From NCBI RefSeq assembly GCF_003797145.1, contig NZ_RKMG01000001.1, forward strand, positions 1-64,000: a stretch of DNA of 64,000 nucleotides, read 5' to 3'. Origin of the DNA: Aerococcus agrisoli (GTDB lineage: Bacteria > Bacillota > Bacilli > Lactobacillales > Aerococcaceae). Below, in pieces: positions 29,288 through 39,143 of the stretch (positions within the stretch are counted from its first letter, which is position 1; every line of letters starts with the position of its first letter). A model generated the notes under the pieces. That model saw nothing but the letters and a program-made list of their open reading frames with translations, ran no database searches and was not told where the DNA came from. A program made the position numbers and the translations under genes.

Positions 29288-29689
29288 TTAGGCAAAGGTC
29301 ATAGTAGCTAATTTAGCTACTGTAGGTTGGTCGGCTGGCGCCCAGTCCAATTGGTCTAGTTCACTTGGTGCCAACCATTTGATGGCTACGTGCTCGGTTA
29401 AGACTGGTTCGACACCAGCATTTAATGGGCAAATAATCGTCGATAAATGCACGCGACCAAAGTCATATTCGTAGGCTGTCGTGTCAAAAATGTCTCCAGA
29501 AACGGTCACGTCAATCTTCAATTCTTCAGTTAATTCGCGGTGTAAGGCAGTTTGGGGTGTTTCACCAGTTTCAATCTTGCCACCTGGAAACTCCCACAGA
29601 TAGGCCAGGGATTTTTCGCCCCCACGTTGTGCACACAAAATTTTTCCGTCGCGGACCAAAATTGCCCCGACTACATAAATATCTTTCAT
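29288..29689 (-). CDS. Nudix hydrolase, MutT-like (deoxy)nucleoside triphosphate pyrophosphohydrolase
   Basis: 133 aa. The Nudix box begins GGKIETGETPQTALHREL and continues TEEL, with all the metal-binding Glu residues. It resembles MutT-type enzymes that remove 8-oxo-dGTP or related damaged nucleotides. The start at 29689 (MKDIYVVG) is chosen because AAAGGTG lies 6 bp before it; upstream Met codons overlap that site. It is the first gene of a pair with the PLD-helicase, which hints at a shared job on damaged or foreign DNA. Confidence 0.85.
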   Translation of the reverse strand: MKDIYVVGAILVRDGKILCAQRGGEKSLAYLWEFPGGKIETGETPQTALHRELTEELKIDVTVSGDIFDTTAYEYDFGRVHLSTIICPLNAGVEPVLTEHVAIKWLAPSELDQLDWAPADQPTVAKLATMTFA

Positions 29690-29851
29690 CGCCATCACCT
29701 TTCGTTTTCAATCAATTAAGATCATTTTAGCGAAAACGCCTGCAAGAAGAAAGATCAAAAAATAAAACTGTCAGTGATGGGCCGTCTGATTGGGTTCTTG
29801 GCGGCTTTTGCGTTACCATTAAAGTAAATACAGTCAGTAAAGGAGAATCTT

Positions 29852-30850
29852 ATGAAAGCATGGGCAGCAAATAATGCAGGCGGACCTGAAGTTTTTGAGA
29901 TGGTGGAGCTAGAAACGCCGCAAGCCAAACCTGGTGAGGCTTTGGTCAAGGTGAAGGCAATTGGGATTAACCGCCATGACGTGATGTCTCGGACCAGTGT
30001 GAATCCGGAGGCACCACTCGTGGACCGGGTGCTTGGGATTGAAATCGCAGGTGAGATTGTTGCGATTAACGATCCGGACGGTCAATACGCGGATGTAGCG
30101 GTTGGCGACCATGTGGCGGGCATCGTGGTTCACGGCGCCTATGCCGAGTACGCTAGCATTCCCTTGAGCCGGGCGATTACTTTTCCCAAAAACGTACCTT
30201 TCGTAACGGCCGCAGCCATTCCCGAGGCCTTCATGACTGCCTACCAAACCCTGTATTGGTTGGGCTTTTTGAAAAAGGGCGAGCGCGTCTTAATTCACGC
30301 GGCTGGTTCGGGGGTAGGGACCGCAGCGATTCAGCTGGCCCACCACCTGTCCGACGCCGAGATTATTGCCACAGCTGGCCGTCAGGATAAATTGGACTTG
30401 GCGACCAAGCTAGGGGCGAAACGCGTCGTCAATTATAAAGAAGAGGATTTTGCGCAAGTGGTGGCGCAAGAGACGAATTTGCAGGGCGTTGATGTGATTT
30501 TAGACTTTATCGGCGCATCTTACGCCAACCAAAATAGCCAAGCAATCGGGGTTGACGGTCGTTGGATTTTGATTGGTGTGCTTGGTGGTACAAAGGTTCC
30601 TGATTTTAATATGGGGCAATTGTTGTTTAAACGGGTAAAACTGGAAGGGACTTTGTTGTCGGTTCGTTCTGATCAATATAAGGCTGACTTGGCGGCGGAT
30701 GTTCACCGTGACGTGATTCCTTTGATTGCGGATGGTACCATTGCGCCGGTAATCGACACCACCTTTGACTTCTCGGACTTACCGGATGCCCATCGTTATA
30801 TGGAAGACAACAAGAATTTAGGTAAAATTATCGTTACTGTGGACCACTAG
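29852..30850 (+). CDS. MDR-superfamily NAD(P)H quinone oxidoreductase (PIG3/QOR-like)
   Basis: 332 aa, medium-chain dehydrogenase/reductase. GroES-like N-terminal domain (about 25-115) and Rossmann domain with AGSGVGTAAIQLAHH (about 149-163). The zinc ligands of alcohol dehydrogenases are missing, which fits the quinone-oxidoreductase branch. The C-terminal DAHRYMEDNKNLGKIIVTV is typical. AAAGGAG precedes ATG 29852. Single gene, divergent from the Nudix gene; GC is higher than its surroundings. Physiological substrate unknown. Confidence 0.82.
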   Translation: MKAWAANNAGGPEVFEMVELETPQAKPGEALVKVKAIGINRHDVMSRTSVNPEAPLVDRVLGIEIAGEIVAINDPDGQYADVAVGDHVAGIVVHGAYAEYASIPLSRAITFPKNVPFVTAAAIPEAFMTAYQTLYWLGFLKKGERVLIHAAGSGVGTAAIQLAHHLSDAEIIATAGRQDKLDLATKLGAKRVVNYKEEDFAQVVAQETNLQGVDVILDFIGASYANQNSQAIGVDGRWILIGVLGGTKVPDFNMGQLLFKRVKLEGTLLSVRSDQYKADLAADVHRDVIPLIADGTIAPVIDTTFDFSDLPDAHRYMEDNKNLGKIIVTVDH

Positions 30851-30851
30851 T

Positions 30852-30972
30852 AGTCGAGTTCGAAAAAGCAACCCTCTGCCCACTTCAGAATAGCTTGCGT
30901 CACATTGCATGTGACACGGCACTATTCTTCCACTGGTTGAGGGCTGAACGCTTTTCTCTCATCCTTATTAGT
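30852..30972 (+). repeat. Family A hairpin repeat, one copy
   Basis: Border GTCGAGTTCG, then arms CCCTC/GAGGG, AGAATAG/CTATTCT and GCGTCACA/TGTGAC, ending at CTCATCC. It starts right at the stop codon of the oxidoreductase gene. Confidence 0.75.
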
Positions 30973-30977
30973 GGTTG

Positions 30978-31017
30978 GTGAACGCTCGGAACTTCTTTGT
31001 TCTAGGCGTTTTTTTGT
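30978..31017 (+). terminator. Probable terminator of the quinone oxidoreductase gene
   Basis: AACGCT...GGAAC and GTTCT...GGCGTT form an interrupted stem followed by seven T residues. It lies beyond the family A element. Confidence 0.6.
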
Positions 31018-31086
31018 ACCCAAGTTTCCTGAGCTTAGATGAAAGCTGTCTTTTTCACAAAAATTAAAAATAAATGAGAATTAGTC

Positions 31087-31114
31087 TTGAAATAAAAACT
31101 AGCTTTGTTACAAT
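31087..31114 (+). promoter_or_regulatory. Promoter of the DUF6282-hydratase operon
   Basis: -35 TTGAAA (31087-31092), 16 bp, -10 TACAAT (31109-31114). ATGAGAAT and ATTCTCAT, inverted half-sites, flank it at about 31073 and 31124; they may be an operator. Confidence 0.5.
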
Positions 31115-31161
31115 TAGGGTATATTATTCTCATGGAAATTTAATTATAGGAGGCTGTTTCA

Positions 31162-32058
31162 ATGGATAGAAGTATTTTGCAGGGCGCTTATGATGTACAT
31201 GTGCACGCTGGGCCATCGTCTGCGAAGCGTTTTGAGGATGCTTATGAGATGTATCAGGAGGCATCGGCGGCGGGCTACGCGGGTTTTGTTGTGAAGGACC
31301 ACAATGTGCCGGCTTTACTGGGTACGGCCATGATCAATAAGCACAATCCGGGTCCAACGCGGGCGTACGGGGCTTTGGTGCTCAACAATTCAGTCGGTGG
31401 CTTCAACGTCTTTGCGGTGGATACAGCCTTCAATTACGGTGCAGCGATGGTGTATTTCCCAACTGTTTCAAGTCGCATGCACCTGGAAACGCGTAAAGAG
31501 GGCTTCGTGGGGGCTGCGGAATCAGCGCTTGAGGAAATCCCTTTGGCTTACACGGACGACAAGGGTGAGGTGGTTCCGGAAGCGGTAGCCTGCCTGCAAT
31601 ATATGGCTGACCATGACATGGTGCTCGGTACCGGTCACGGCTATCCTGAAGAAGTCGATGCCGTCGTGAAAAAGGCTTTAGATCTTGGTGTGAAAAGGAT
31701 AGTCGTGACCCATCCGCACTATCAGGTAGACGCCACGATTGCGGATATGGTCAAGTGGGCAGACATGGGCGCCTATATTGAAATCAATGCCTGCGTGTTT
31801 GAAGGCGGCCACTCAGTCGTTGAAAATGTGATTCCTTTGCAGGTTGCCAAAGACATGATTGATGCTGTTGGTGCGGACAGAATTATTATTGATACGGACT
31901 TTGGCCAAAAAGCGAATGGCTCTCCGGTTGAAGGTTTGTACAACTTTTTAACCCTATTACATGACGACTATGACGTGAGTGAAGAAGATATTAGTAAGAT
32001 GATTAAGGACAATCCGGCGAAATGTTTCGGCTTTGACCGTTTGAAAGTGATTGAATAG
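31162..32058 (+). CDS. DUF6282-family metal-dependent hydrolase-like protein
   Basis: 298 aa. An amidohydrolase-like TIM-barrel protein: the early DVHVHAGPS gives the HxH metal pair, VTHPHYQ near 190 another His pair, and IDTDFGQ near 255 a late Asp. It fits my memory of DUF6282; no reaction is known to me. The hydratase/decarboxylase-family gene 46 bp downstream suggests that the pair handles a carboxylic acid of the kind seen in ring-cleavage pathways. Ribosome site TAGGAGG. Confidence 0.7.
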   Translation: MDRSILQGAYDVHVHAGPSSAKRFEDAYEMYQEASAAGYAGFVVKDHNVPALLGTAMINKHNPGPTRAYGALVLNNSVGGFNVFAVDTAFNYGAAMVYFPTVSSRMHLETRKEGFVGAAESALEEIPLAYTDDKGEVVPEAVACLQYMADHDMVLGTGHGYPEEVDAVVKKALDLGVKRIVVTHPHYQVDATIADMVKWADMGAYIEINACVFEGGHSVVENVIPLQVAKDMIDAVGADRIIIDTDFGQKANGSPVEGLYNFLTLLHDDYDVSEEDISKMIKDNPAKCFGFDRLKVIE

Positions 32059-32104
32059 TTTTGATGTTGATGATGTAGATTTTTGATTATAAGGAGTGAC
32101 CCAA

Positions 32105-32893
32105 ATGGAAGAAGCGAAGAAACAAGAGATTGCCCAATTTTTGTATCAAACTGAGCACGACCGCACAGCGATTGACAATGTGTCGGAGATTTTTAACGAG
32201 AAATTTACCGAAAGTGAAGCCTATGATATTCAAGATAAAGTCGTGGCTTTGAAAAAAGAAACGGACGGCCAACCAGCAGCCTATAAAATTGGTTTGACCT
32301 CACCTGCGAAAATCAAACAGTTGAATGTTGACCAACCAGTATATGGAATTTTGTTTGATTACATGATTTCATACAACCATGAACCATTGTCATTGAGCCG
32401 TTTCATCCATCCACGAGTGGAACCTGAAATTGCTATTGTCTTGAAAGAAGATATCTATCAAGAGGATGTGACGTTTGATGAGGTCATGGAAAAAATCGAT
32501 TATGTCTACTCATCAGTTGAAGTTGTCGACTCACGCTATCATGGTTTCCGTTTTTCACTAGAAGATGTGGTTGCGGACAATACCTCTTGCCAAGGGGCGA
32601 TTTATTCTAAAGAACACTTCAAGATTGAAGATGTGGATATTTTGAATGAGCATGCTGAAGTGTATATCAATGATGAAAAAATCGACGAAGGTTACGGGAA
32701 AGATGTGGCCCATCATCCAGCCAATGCCGTGGTATTCTTGGCAAATGCTTTGTATAAACGTGGCGAGAAATTGCCAGCAGGCGTACCAATCATGACAGGT
32801 GGTATGACCAAAGCCAATCCAATCAAAGCTGGGGACAAGGTTCGCATGGAATTCACCAACTTAACATCATTTGAATTTGAAGTAGTTGAATAA
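32105..32893 (+). CDS. 2-keto-4-pentenoate hydratase / 4-oxalocrotonate decarboxylase family protein
   Basis: 262 aa, fumarylacetoacetase-like fold. Conserved YKIGLTSPAKI near 60 and the metal-binding Glu residues in HPRVEPEIAIVL (about 99-110) identify the MhpD/DmpE/DmpH family, which hydrates 2-hydroxypenta-2,4-dienoate or decarboxylates 4-oxalocrotonate. No other ring-cleavage gene is present, so the substrate may differ. ATG 32105 follows AAGGAG at 9 bp; GTG 32096 is too close to it. Second gene of the operon with the DUF6282 gene. Confidence 0.8.
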   Translation: MEEAKKQEIAQFLYQTEHDRTAIDNVSEIFNEKFTESEAYDIQDKVVALKKETDGQPAAYKIGLTSPAKIKQLNVDQPVYGILFDYMISYNHEPLSLSRFIHPRVEPEIAIVLKEDIYQEDVTFDEVMEKIDYVYSSVEVVDSRYHGFRFSLEDVVADNTSCQGAIYSKEHFKIEDVDILNEHAEVYINDEKIDEGYGKDVAHHPANAVVFLANALYKRGEKLPAGVPIMTGGMTKANPIKAGDKVRMEFTNLTSFEFEVVE

Positions 32894-32898
32894 AATAA

Positions 32899-32930
32899 GA
32901 AAAGGAGGCTGAATGGCCTCCTTTTCATTT
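32899..32930 (+). terminator. Terminator of the hydratase operon
   Basis: GAAAAGGAGGC/GCCTCCTTTTC stem. The same hairpin with the same TGAATG loop recurs at 33191-33222. Confidence 0.85.
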
Positions 32931-32949
32931 TGGAATAGACTAGGAATTT

Positions 32950-33188
32950 TTTGATTGTCCCGAATCAGCAACTATTGTGTATGAAATTGGGAATTTGTCC
33001 CGAATGAGATTTCGTTCTGTAAGCTTTTGGAAATCTATCCTGAATAAAAATTCATTGTGTAAGACTTTTTTGACTTGTACAGAATGAGATTTCATTCTGT
33101 ACGATTGTTGTGATTTGTCTCGAATGGAATTTTATTGTGTAAGAAATCGCGAATTCGTCCCGAATGAGCGACTATTCAATAATCGGCA
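32950..33188. repeat. Family C palindrome array, six units
   Basis: Units about 40 bp apart, each around an imperfect palindrome such as ACAGAATGAGATTTCATTCT, with the core starts near 32958, 32999, 33038, 33080, 33118 and 33158. The last unit ends CTATTCAATAATCGGCATG and runs into the terminator. The array lies between two copies of the same terminator and between convergent genes. Confidence 0.75.
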
Positions 33189-33190
33189 TG

Positions 33191-33222
33191 AAAAAAGGAG
33201 GCTGAATGGCCTCCTTTTCTTA
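33191..33222 (-). terminator. Terminator of the ABC-F gene
   Basis: Hairpin GGAGGC/GCCTCC with A and T flanks, a near copy of the one at 32899-32930, placed right after the stop of the minus-strand gene. Confidence 0.8.
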
Positions 33223-33226
33223 TCTA

Positions 33227-35200
33227 TTACAATTCTTCTAAGGCGATGCTGGTTTCTTCCCAGGCTTCCATTAGACTTTCTTGCTCGGCTTGTTTGGTTT
33301 GCAAGGTTTCGTTTAAATCATTTAGTTTGGTGAAGTCGTCGAGGTATTCAGGTTTGGTCATTTCCAATTGAATGGCTTCAATTTCTTCTTCGATTGCGGC
33401 AAGGTCGTCTTCGTATTGTGTCAATTGGCGTTCCAGTTTGCGTTGTTCGCGTTGTTTGTCTTTTGACATTTGGAAGGCTTGTTTGTTGTCAGAAGGTGCC
33501 GCCGTGTTGTCGACTGATGGTGTTGCTTGGTTGGCATTGTTTTCTGCCTCTAACAGGGCTAGTCGTTCGGCCTCGGCTTCTTTTTTCGCAATATAATAGT
33601 CATAATCGCCCAGGTATAGGGTTGAACCTTCGGCGCTGATTTCAAGGACGGATGTCGCGACGCGGTTGATAAAGTAACGGTCGTGGCTAACAAATAGCAG
33701 GGTGCCGTCGTATTCGATCAGGGCATTTTCCAAGACTTCTTTGGAGTCGATGTCCAAGTGGTTGGTCGGCTCATCGAGAATCAGGAAGTTATCATGTTCA
33801 AGAGCCAATTTGGCTAGTTCCAGACGGGCTTTTTCACCACCGGATAGGGAGTTGACGATTTTGTTGACGTCATTGCCTGTGAAAAGGAATGAGCCCAGGA
33901 TTGTACGGATATCGCGTTCCATCATGGTTGGGTGTTCGTCCCATAATTCATGCAGCACGTCTTTACGAGAGTTTAAGTTGCCCAACTCTTGGTCGTAGTA
34001 ACCGATTTGTAGGTGAGCACCATAATTGATTGTTCCTTTAATAGCAGGAATTTGTTTGATAATTGTCTTCAATAATGTTGATTTCCCAACACCATTTGGT
34101 CCCACGATGGCGATAGCTTCCTGTTTACGCATTTGGAAGGAAATCGGTTCGGATAAAATTTTATCTGGCGAGTATCCAACGGCTAAATTGTTGGTTTGCA
34201 ATACGTCATTACCGGATTCTTCAGCAACCGAGAATTGAATGCGGGCTGATTTCTCATCTTGCAATGGCTTTTTGATTTTATCCATTTTTTCCAGTTGCTT
34301 ACGGCGAGACTGAGCCATTTTAGTGGTCGACGCACGAACAAGGTTGCGGGCTACATAATCTTCTAGCTTGGCAATTTCTTCTTGTTGTTTCTCGTAAGCT
34401 TTCATTTGTAGGGTTAAGCGTTGCGTTCTTTCAGCTAAATAGAAAGAATAATTTCCTTTATAGTAGTCAATGCCTTGGTGCGCCATTTCGTACGTTTCGT
34501 TGGTCACGGCATCTAAGAAGTAACGGTCATGGCTGACAATCAATAGGGCACCTGGATATTTTGGCAAATAGCTTTCAAGCCAAGTTAAGGTATCGATATC
34601 CAAATGGTTGGTCGGCTCATCGAGGATCAATAAGTCGCGTTTCTCTAACAAAATCTTCGCTAGGGCCAAACGCGTACGCTGACCACCTGATAATGTCGAG
34701 ATTTTACGGTCATAATCTTCGTCGAAAAATTGGAAGCCGTGTAAAACCATGCGGATTTCAGACTCGTAGCCATACGCATTGAATCGGATCAAGTCCTCTT
34801 GCAGTTGATCGTAGCGGTTCAAGGCAGTTTGGTAAGCCTCAGGGTCTTGCATTAATTTTTCATCGGCAAGAGCAGCAGCCGCTTCTTCTGAATCTTTCAA
34901 CATTTTGATGACAGGTTCAAAAACAGAGACCATTTCTTCATAAATGGTACGGTCTCCGGAAACGGCAGTATGTTGGTCCATGTAGGCGATGGTGGTGCCT
35001 TTGGTTAATGACACTTGACCTTCATCAGGTTCCTCGATGTTGGCAAGCATTTTAAGTAGGGTTGATTTACCCGCACCATTACGGCCAACGAGGGCGATGC
35101 GGCTGTTATGTTGGATAGTCATTTGAACATTTTCAAATATGACTTCGACGCCGTAGCGTCTGGCTAAGTTAGCACCTTGTAGTATGATCATAGTCGGCAT
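33227..35200 (-). CDS. ABC-F family ATPase, YdiF type
   Basis: About 657 aa from MPTMIILQ (35200). Two ATP-binding domains: Walker A GRNGAGKST and GPNGVGKST, signatures LSGGQRTRLALAK and LSGGEKARLELAK, and DEPTNHLDID twice. A linker with RASTTKMAQSRRKQLEKMD lies between them; a charged C-terminal coiled coil (about 560-657) follows. Sequence blocks match my memory of B. subtilis YdiF. ABC-F proteins act on the ribosome, not in transport. A near neighbour is rex, as in B. subtilis (ydiF ... rex). The longer ORF from 35227 has no better ribosome site; AAAGGATC lies just before 35200. Confidence 0.9.
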   Translation of the reverse strand: MPTMIILQGANLARRYGVEVIFENVQMTIQHNSRIALVGRNGAGKSTLLKMLANIEEPDEGQVSLTKGTTIAYMDQHTAVSGDRTIYEEMVSVFEPVIKMLKDSEEAAAALADEKLMQDPEAYQTALNRYDQLQEDLIRFNAYGYESEIRMVLHGFQFFDEDYDRKISTLSGGQRTRLALAKILLEKRDLLILDEPTNHLDIDTLTWLESYLPKYPGALLIVSHDRYFLDAVTNETYEMAHQGIDYYKGNYSFYLAERTQRLTLQMKAYEKQQEEIAKLEDYVARNLVRASTTKMAQSRRKQLEKMDKIKKPLQDEKSARIQFSVAEESGNDVLQTNNLAVGYSPDKILSEPISFQMRKQEAIAIVGPNGVGKSTLLKTIIKQIPAIKGTINYGAHLQIGYYDQELGNLNSRKDVLHELWDEHPTMMERDIRTILGSFLFTGNDVNKIVNSLSGGEKARLELAKLALEHDNFLILDEPTNHLDIDSKEVLENALIEYDGTLLFVSHDRYFINRVATSVLEISAEGSTLYLGDYDYYIAKKEAEAERLALLEAENNANQATPSVDNTAAPSDNKQAFQMSKDKQREQRKLERQLTQYEDDLAAIEEEIEAIQLEMTKPEYLDDFTKLNDLNETLQTKQAEQESLMEAWEETSIALEEL

Positions 35201-35317
35201 GATCCTTTCTTCAGTAATCAGAACCATTTTACCACATATTTATGGACGGCAATTGTGGAAACGTTTTACAAAATATTGCAAATGTTGGCTATCTATAAAT
35301 TAGTAAGTGTTATTTGC

Positions 35318-35346
35318 TTGTGTTCATTTCACAAACTTGCTATACT
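35318..35346 (+). promoter_or_regulatory. rex promoter overlapped by a Rex-box-like palindrome
   Basis: -35 TTGTGT (35318-35323), 17 bp, -10 TATACT (35341-35346). Across the -35, TTGTGTTCATTTCACAA (35318-35334) keeps the TTGTG...CACAA arms of the Rex operator with one base less in the centre. Confidence 0.6.
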
Positions 35347-35386
35347 AAGTGAGAAAAAAATTTCGAATTAGAAAAGAGGATTGGAC

Positions 35387-36010
35387 ATGCGTAAAATACC
35401 CAAAGCAACCGCTAAGCGATTGCCACTGTATCATCGCTACCTGCGCGTATTCAAAAATATGGGCAAAACACGGGTTTCATCAACAGAGTTGAGTGAAGCT
35501 GTTAAAGTTGAAAGTGCAACGATTCGTCGTGATTTCTCATATTTTGGTGCGTTAGGAAAACGTGGTTATGGTTATGATATCGATGCCTTGCTTGAATTCT
35601 TCGGTAAAACATTGAGCCAAGATCGTTTGACTACAGTAGCTTTAATCGGTGTTGGTAATTTAGGGAATGCCTTATTAAACTTCAACTTTAAAAAATCAAA
35701 TAATATCCGTATTGGTGCGGCTTTTGACATCAACGAAGACATCATTGGTACTGTCCACAACGGCGTGCCTGTATACGATATGAAAGATTTAACAGAGCAA
35801 TTAACTTTAATGGACATTGAAGTCGTGATTTTATCAGTGCCGGATGCTGTTGCACAAACACTTATTCCAGCCTTAGATGATGCGAATATCAAGGGTATCT
35901 TGAACTTTACACCAGTTCGTTTGGATGTGCCTGACCACATTCGTGTACAAGATGTAGACTTCACCAACGAACTACAAACATTGATCTATTTCATTTCAAC
36001 AAATTCATAA
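35387..36010 (+). CDS. rex: Redox-sensing transcriptional repressor Rex
   Basis: 207 aa. Winged-helix DNA-binding domain (about 1-80; [23 protein letters not shown] is diagnostic) and a Rossmann domain with [12 protein letters not shown] near 91 that senses the NADH/NAD+ ratio. It represses fermentation and respiration genes when NADH is low. ATG 35387 follows AAAGAGGA at 6 bp; the TTG at 35381 is closer to it and less likely. The promoter overlaps a Rex-like site, so autoregulation is likely. Confidence 0.95.
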   Translation: MRKIPKATAKRLPLYHRYLRVFKNMGKTRVSSTELSEAVKVESATIRRDFSYFGALGKRGYGYDIDALLEFFGKTLSQDRLTTVALIGVGNLGNALLNFNFKKSNNIRIGAAFDINEDIIGTVHNGVPVYDMKDLTEQLTLMDIEVVILSVPDAVAQTLIPALDDANIKGILNFTPVRLDVPDHIRVQDVDFTNELQTLIYFISTNS

Positions 36011-36019
36011 TCAATACAT

Positions 36020-36052
36020 AAGGTCGAGCCTTTGATGGGGCTCGACCTTTTT
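36020..36052 (+). terminator. Terminator of rex
   Basis: AAGGTCGAGCC pairs with GGGCTCGACCTT, followed by T residues. Confidence 0.9.
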
Positions 36053-36279
36053 AATAGAACAAGTTTGTACATTATTGGGCATACTTTGTGAAAATGACCA
36101 AGCAAAGTTCAAAAAAATTTGCATTAATTTAGGTATTTTTGCATAATATGCAAGATTTTAAATAAAATTGTACGGTTTTGGGGAAGGATACTTTGGAAAA
36201 AGCTTATAAGAAGACGTGAAGCATTCTTTAAAAGAATAATTCGCACCTTTTGGAGAAAATATTTATATTTTATTTGTTT

Positions 36280-36510
36280 GTACAGAATAGATTTCCATTC
36301 CATAATATTTTGGGGATTTATATTGAATGGGCTGCCATTCCATAATATTTTGGGATTTGTATTGAATGAATTTCCATTCCATAATATTTTGGGGATTTGT
36401 ATTGAATGAGCTCCCATTCCATAATATTTTGGGGATTTATATTGAATGAGCTGCCATTCCATAATATTTTAAGGATTTGTATTGAATGAGCTGCTATTCA
36501 ATAATCGACA
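36280..36510. repeat. Family C palindrome array, five units of about 50 bp
   Basis: Repeats of GAATGAGCTGCCATTC-type palindromes joined by CATAATATTTTGGGGATT. More uniform than the array at 32950, so more recently amplified. The last unit ends CTATTCAATAATCGACATG next to a terminator, the same ending as the first array. The stretch 36053-36279 shows nothing I can name. A long minus-strand open frame across the array is a product of the repeat. Confidence 0.8.
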
Positions 36511-36512
36511 TG

Positions 36513-36545
36513 AAAAATGGCTGGGGTCTTTTGCCCCAGCCACAT
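36513..36545 (-). terminator. Terminator of the small membrane protein gene
   Basis: TGGCTGGGG/CCCCAGCCA perfect stem followed on the minus strand by ATTTTTC. Confidence 0.88.
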
Positions 36546-36551
36546 TTCATA

Positions 36552-36782
36552 TTATTTTTTGATGCGTTTGATGTAACGTAAAATATCGATGGTTTTGATT
36601 AAATCAACGACTTCATAGGCAGCAACCCCGATGGTTAGGTAAACTGTCCAATCCCATCCAGTCAGGCGCACGCTGTCGACAGCGTAGGTCATGGCAACGA
36701 AAATGAACAAGATTTTAAATAGTAATAGGAATATAACTGGTGCTTTTAACATATATGTACTGACAATCCTCTCTTTTAGCAT
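36552..36782 (-). CDS. Small membrane protein, possibly YdiK-like (DUF4305)
   Basis: 76 aa with two hydrophobic helices (about 13-35 and 45-65) and a basic tail RYIKRIKK. I do not recognise it by sequence with certainty. In B. subtilis the small membrane protein YdiK lies between rex and groES, the same place as here, which makes homology plausible. The start is unsure: ATG 36782 has no clear ribosome site; a second ATG ten codons in has GAGAGG about 15 bp upstream. A strong terminator follows, supporting expression. Confidence 0.6.
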   Translation of the reverse strand: MLKERIVSTYMLKAPVIFLLLFKILFIFVAMTYAVDSVRLTGWDWTVYLTIGVAAYEVVDLIKTIDILRYIKRIKK

Positions 36783-36923
36783 GGACGGTGTGGTTTGTTT
36801 TCACCGCCAGATGATGACATGTTTAGGTTATGTCATGTTTAAACCTTTTGTGTTGGCGTGGGTATTTGATCACGCTAGATTTACTATTATAAACTACCTT
36901 ATGTTTCGCATAAAATCAAGGTT

Positions 36924-37035
36924 TTTGACCTTTTGTCAAAAATTGGTCAAAAAAAGTCAACCTTTCTCTTGCATTTCGGTTTTGAATGATTTAATATAAT
37001 AGATGTAGTTAGCAGTCAGCAATGTTGAGTGCTAA
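36924..37035 (+). promoter_or_regulatory. groESL control region: CtsR heptads, promoter and CIRCE
   Basis: CtsR operator GGTCAAAAAAAGTCAAC at 36945-36961 fits the tandem heptad (A/G)GTCAAANAN(A/G)GTCAAA with one end mismatch; an inverted TTTGACC lies at 36924-36930. A possible promoter is TTGCAT (36969-36974), 17 bp, TAATAT (36992-36997). The CIRCE element at 37009-37035 has arms TTAGCAGTC and GAGTGCTAA around 9 bp, with one mismatch. This means repression by both CtsR and HrcA. Nothing was seen in 36783-36920. Confidence 0.88.
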
Positions 37036-37104
37036 CATAGTAAATTACTCAAGCAGTGATGCTTTGAAATTAGTGGATTTTTTTATCATATGGAGGGACC
37101 AAAA

Positions 37105-37374
37105 ATGATTAAACCGTTAAACGGACGTGCAGTAATTCAAGTTGAAGAAGCTAAGGAACAAACAGTTTCAGGTATTGTATTACCATCAGCTGCTAAAGAA
37201 AAACAACAAGTAGGTGTTGTGAAAGCAATCGCTGAAAACACTGAAGATTTTACTTCTCAATTAAAAGAGGGTGACCGAGTATTGTTTGAAAAATACGCAG
37301 GTTCTACTTTTGAATTAGATGGCGAAGAATTCTTAATCATTAGCGAAAGCGACATTATCGCGATCGTAGATTAG
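37105..37374 (+). CDS. groES: Co-chaperonin GroES
   Basis: 89 aa. Forms the heptameric lid of GroEL. MIKPLNGRAVIQVEEAKEQTVSGIVLP holds the mobile loop (about 18-30). The start is ATG 37105 after GGAGGGA; an upstream ATG at 37090 overlaps the ribosome site. First gene of the heat-shock operon under CIRCE and CtsR sites. Confidence 0.97.
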   Translation: MIKPLNGRAVIQVEEAKEQTVSGIVLPSAAKEKQQVGVVKAIAENTEDFTSQLKEGDRVLFEKYAGSTFELDGEEFLIISESDIIAIVD

Positions 37375-37431
37375 TCAATTTTCATATTTTTTACATAACA
37401 ATTATTATAGAGAAATTTATGAGGTGAATAA

Positions 37432-39057
<1,626 letters not shown>

Positions 39058-39110
39058 TAAAGAGTGCGCCAAAAACACAGTCAAACCTGGGTTTAAGTGC
39101 ATGAGAGGAA

Positions 39111-39143
39111 AGAGTTGACGCTGGGGCGTCAGCTCTTTTTTTG
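39111..39143 (+). terminator. Terminator of groESL
   Basis: AGAGTTGACGC/GCGTCAGCTCT stem, then seven T residues. Confidence 0.88.

Noticed and set aside
36124..36462. Minus-strand open frame of about 110 codons with repeats
   Set aside because: It runs through the family C array and simply translates the ~50-bp repeat; no ribosome site or protein-like composition.
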